From positions 91,916 through 155,915 of the forward strand of contig QKYT01000090.1 of the NCBI GenBank assembly GCA_003550305.1: a stretch of DNA of 64,000 nucleotides. Reading direction: 5' to 3'. The DNA comes from Glomus cerebriforme. Taxonomy: Eukaryota; Glomeromycota; Glomeromycetes; Glomerales; Glomeraceae. Both the position numbers and the translations under genes were made by a program. Positions 59,769-64,000 of this stretch are shown here, piece after piece (position 1 is the first letter of the stretch; each line of letters opens with the position of its first letter). Below the pieces are notes generated by a model. It was not told the DNA's origin. It worked only from the letters and a program-made list of their open reading frames with translations, and searched no databases.

Positions 59769-61511
59769 ATGGAAATATCAAAAAAGATATTCGAAGAAAA
59801 GCCAAGGAATTTATGGAATTATGTTGATGATGGATATCAGGTAAATGCAATTCATTTTATAATTGTTAATTAATTATAATCATTTTAATCATTACTTTTA
59901 TTTATTTTAAAAGGAACATGTTACAATTTCTTCTATTGATTCAACTACTGAATATGAACGAGTAGTTTATATGAAAGATTTAGAAAAAAGAAAAAAAGTA
60001 TATGGAATATGTGGGGAATGTAATGAACCTGGCACTGGATGGCTTTGGTGTCAACCTTGTAATGCTAAAGATTTAAGGGTAACTTTAAAAATTGGACTAG
60101 TGAAAATCAAAATATTGATAATTTTATACAACAATCATAACTTAACGCTGTACATTATCATAAGTATCTCGAATGGATACCTTTTGAAAATTTTCAAAAT
60201 GTTACTTACATTACAAAAGGTGGTTTTGGTAAAATTTATTCAGCNAAATGGCCTAAAGGAANTATTCNATATTGGGATATTGAAAATCAAAAATGGTATA
60301 GGTCTTCAAATACTAACGTTGCATTGAAAAGTTTAGATAATTCTTCNGATATAAGTACAGAATTTTTAAATGAGGTAATTAAAATAAAATAAAATTGTAA
60401 TTTACTTTTTTTGTATTTATTAAGAAATTTTCTTTAATATATAGATTAAATCTCATCTTCAGATTCATCTATGGGATGTTATTCAATGCTTTGGAATAAC
60501 TCAAGACCCTGATAATAATAATTATATGATGGTTTTAAATTATTGTGACGATGGAAATTTGAGAAATTATTTAAATATTTCTGAAGATTATATAAATTAT
60601 AGATCAAAAATTCAAAACTTATTTTTCATTGCAAGAGGAATTCTAGATATTCATAATTCTGGAAAAGTTCATAAAGACTTCCATTCAGGTAATATATTAT
60701 TTTTTAATCNATATTCATATATAAGTGACTTAGGAATGTGTCAACCAGCAAATAATGAAGTTAAAAAAGAAGGAATATATGGAGTATTACCTTATATGGC
60801 ACCAGAAGTTTTACGTGGACATCAATATACAAAAGCATCTGATATTTATTNATTTGGAATAATTATGAATGAATNTATTTCTGAAGTAACTCCTTATAAT
60901 GATATTCCTCATGATCATGTTTTAGCTGTTAAAATATGTAAAGGATTTAGACCAAAAATTTCTCAAGATATACCAAAATTACTTGCAGATTTGATTATGA
61001 AATGTTGGGATGCTAAAGCAGAAAATAGGCCAACAGCTATGAAATTATATCAAATATTAAAAAAATGGTATGAAGAAATTAAAGTCAATGAGGATAGTAA
61101 AATTGATGAAGATAATGAAATTGAAGAAGTTAGTGAAATTTATTCTCAAATTAAGGAATGTGACAAAATTAGCGAAGAGAAATTCAAGAATAGATCAAGT
61201 GATGATAAATCTAAAAATATTCAAACACATCCACAAGCAATCTATACTAGTAGACTTTTAAATTTCAAAAATCTTCCAGAACCAGTAAATTCTTCAGATT
61301 TATCATCCTTTTATTCAGGTAACTACAGTTTAACTTTACTTTAATTATGATATTATTAATTGTTATTTGTTTTTTAATAGANGCTATTCAATCAGCATCA
61401 GCAAATTCAAGTAAGTATTTTATGATTGTAATATTATAATATTTTTCTTAATTAACCTTATAACACAAATTCATAATAGTTTCAGAATGTTTTGATTGTC
61501 AAATTAAGTGA
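59769..61511 (+). pseudogene. Tyrosine-kinase-like kinase gene, broken by frameshift and stop
   Basis: Exons 59769-59840, 59914-60374, 60445-61318, 61381-61410 and 61480-61511. The second exon is 461 nt, one short of a whole number of codons. After YGICGECNEPGTG and WCQPCNAK the frame breaks near 60066-60071 (loss of one A in an A run), then resumes as NFKNWTSENQNIDNFI. A TAA at 60138-60140 replaces the Gln of QSQLNA. Beyond that the kinase is well kept: KGGFGKIYSAKW, VALK, catalytic loop HKDFHSGN, SDLGMCQPA, MAPEVLRG, tail HPQAIYTSR, and final ECFDCQIK. An alternative 3' exon at 61582 could extend it to about 61633. It has seven N bases, so consensus error is possible, but two separate lesions argue for a pseudogene. 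Confidence 0.75.
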
Positions 61512-64000
61512 TCCAGGTGAAATATTTTATTTTGTAANTATAACTTATTAATGGTTTTTAATCCATTTATCTTATTTACAGATCTTATAATCAAGACGGT
61601 GAAAATGATATTGATGAAAGAGTTTTTTTTTAAAAAAAACCAAAATTCAGTAGTTTAATTAAATGTTAAAAAAAATGTAGTATTTATTATTATTATATTA
61701 TTATAAATAAATTGAATTATCCTTATTAAAGATTAAAGAAGAGATTCTTTTAAATTGTATTTATAAAATAAAAAAACAAAAATAAAATTATTTTCTTGAA
61801 CTAAAATATGAGAGAAAAGAACTGTATTAACTTTATAATTTAGAATATCAATAAAAAATAATGATTTAAAAATAAACATCAGTTTTGCAGTCTAGAAAAC
61901 AAGAGTAATTAATCAGATTAAAATTTTTAATCTGTTTAGGTAGTGATGTAAGATAATAATTCATAAGTTTGTTCCTTTTTAATAAAAACAGTTCATTGAC
62001 TTTGTTTTTTTGAATGTACGTGTCGGTTATGCCGTGACTCGTGAAAATACATCTCAAAAATTTTAAGAAATTAATCATCTTGATACTTTAAAATTTTTAT
62101 TTATTTTGTCTTAATAATTATTTTTCAAATGAATGAAAAAAAAGGGTTTTTTTATACATTTTTTATTTTTTCAAAGTAAAAATATACTGTATATATCATT
62201 CAAATACATTTCTCGTTTATAAATAATTTTCAATATAATTTTTTCGATATAATCATTATGCAATACGATGATTTACTCTATATATATCATCAAATGTTTG
62301 AGGCATTGTAACTAAGAATTTCAACTAAGAAATATGTCGAATTAAAACAATATAAAAATGCTTTTAAAAAAATTTTATGTAATTTGTAATTTACAATTTT
62401 AGTATACATCGAATCGATCATATAAATTTTTAATATGGCACTTTTGATCCAAACGGTACACCATAAGTATGTATCTTATGACGCGGAAATGACCTGATCA
62501 TTTATCATTTGGTCATTTCAGTCATTTGGCTGTTATCTTATCATAATATAACAAACATTACAATGATTATATTCCAAACACGCAAGTACTTAAATCAACA
62601 TTTCGGATTAAACTTTTTTTTTTTGACTGCCAGTTTAGTACTTATTTAATAAAGTCTGTCTCACTAAATTCAACTGTACCTTCTTCATTATAAGATTATA
62701 TAAGTCTCTATCTATAAATCTTTTTTAATTAATCAAAAAGAAAAGAATGGAAGCTCAAATCGTCAAAAAAAACCTTTGTTTCACATGCCAGTTTTTTAAT
62801 AGGTCGTTTTTGGCGTGAAAATTGTAAATTGAAACATTTTCGATTAATTATGGAAATTTTCCAGGTGGAAATAATGAAATTGTTAAGATTCTTAAGAATA
62901 ATTATTGTAAAAGTAAAAATTTAGGAGAATTCATTGATTCTACTATGTGATCGAATAATTTTATGAATATTCGTAATTATGAAAAACATAAAAATATTGA
63001 TTCGATGCAAATTAATTCGGGAGTTACACTATTGAATTTTGAAAATTTAGATGATTTACTTGAAGTTTATTTTAAAAAAATTTAATTTTGATTTAATAAA
63101 TTAATATTCTAAAAACCTAATTATATTTATTTATTCATAATATAGTTAAAATATATATTAATTAAATATAATAAAGAAAAATTTTCTCTTAAAGGTATTA
63201 GGATTTTTATTCCATTCTTTTGATAAAGGTAGATTTTTATCACATACTTTTGATAAATATTTTCGATTAAATTATGAAAAATATCCAAGTGAAAATGACG
63301 AGATTGATGGAATTCTTAATGGTAGCTATTATTGTAATGGGAAAAATTTCAGAATTAATAAAAGGATATGGAGACATTATAATGAACTTTAAATTACAGA
63401 TGAAGGATTGTTCATAAGACGAATCATTTTCTTTACCAAATTTCAAATAAATCCTTGTACAATTGAAATTTAAAGATTTATTTTTAGCTACTATAGCAAT
63501 TTTATGATCATAAATATTTATTGAAGTGTTTTGCTTGCAATATAATTGTGTACCCGTTGTAAAAAATTTTTTTCTTGCATTTTTACACCAGCTGCAAAAT
63601 ATTACCACTCTTCCGTTACTATCTTCACTTTGTTCAAGTTAAGGATAAATGTGCAACCAATTTGGATCAAAATCTTTACATATTTTTCCTTATTTTTTCA
63701 TTTTCATATTTTTCAAAAACTTTGAAATGAATAAAAATATAATTTTTTTTTTACAAATATTAGAAGAAATTATCAAATTGATCTGCATACTAAGCCACAA
63801 AATTTTGATTTTCACGTGCACAAATAAAAAATCAAAGGTCGAAACACACAATAAGGAACCTAACGTTTAGATTAGCCTGTATAAATTAGTCTTTAAATTG
63901 TTGATTTTCCTGCGCCTGATCTTCAGGTGAAGTGAAATGGCGTACTGCGGCGAACTGATAGGTGGCGTGATTGTTAATTAACCTATTAATTTTTTAAATT
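61512..64000. other. Spacer with a duplicated relic
   Basis: About 2.5 kb to the window end. Two similar pieces, near 62840-62930 and 63255-63350, translate alike (NYGNFPGGNNEIVKILKNNY and NYEKYPSENDEIDGILN) and have stops soon after. They may be remnants of a duplicated, unrecognised gene. No RNA gene or other coding exon is seen. Confidence 0.4.

Noticed and set aside
63267..63608. Minus-strand open frame of 113 codons
   Set aside because: Starts with GTG, not ATG, overlaps the plus-strand duplicated relic, and shows no domain.
1..64000. tRNA genes, CRISPR arrays, operons
   Set aside because: No tRNA cloverleaf or T-loop motif, no spaced identical repeats of CRISPR type, and gene structure is eukaryotic throughout.

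Overview
The window looks like nuclear DNA of an arbuscular mycorrhizal fungus (Glomeromycotina, most like Rhizophagus). It is very AT-rich, with short introns of about 60-100 nt bounded by GT/AG and long A/T-rich spacers. It carries gene families typical of these genomes: tyrosine-kinase-like kinases with a Cys-pair module and a C-terminal HPQAxYTSR motif, BTB-TLDc and MATH-BTB proteins, and many MULE and LINE remnants. The organism is inferred from family content, not from a marker gene. The only rRNA present is an 84-nt 28S scrap.

Layout. 1-5903: a Sel1-kinase gene cut by the left edge, a 320-bp MITE with perfect 62-bp inverted repeats, and a second kinase on the minus strand. 8354-9532: a four-exon gene for an Uma2-like (PD-(D/E)XK fold) protein with an acidic tail. 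9910-12460: tandem repeats, a broken Myb/SANT-like gene and a kinase relic. 14376-17050: a BTB-TLDc gene followed by a degraded BTB copy that contains the 28S rRNA fragment. 19253-22397: a MATH-BTB gene with a C-terminal membrane segment, and a six-exon four-TM protein gene. 23150-25199: a third kinase. 28750-31441: a nine-exon DUR3-type urea transporter, the clearest metabolic gene here. 32930-37853: a graveyard of transposon and kinase relics.

38595-51064 is a composite. A dead MULE transposase gene is split inside its zinc-knuckle codons by three consecutive LINE copies. Each LINE is bounded by the same 13-bp target sequence, which occurs four times. 51883-56227 holds a second, complete MULE with a perfect 9-bp target duplication, terminal inverted repeats and a nearly intact transposase. 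Between one terminus and the transposase lies an array of 31-nt cassettes, each bounded by splice-site-like AG and GT. 56499-61511: a fourth kinase, a close paralog of the third in opposite orientation, and a fifth kinase broken by a frameshift and a stop.

There is no operon-like organisation. The kinases probably act as independent signalling proteins, the BTB proteins as CUL3-type adaptors, and the urea transporter in nitrogen uptake. Much of the rest records mobile-element insertion and decay. Exon structures were assembled by eye from splice signals, reading phase and paralog comparison; no search was run.
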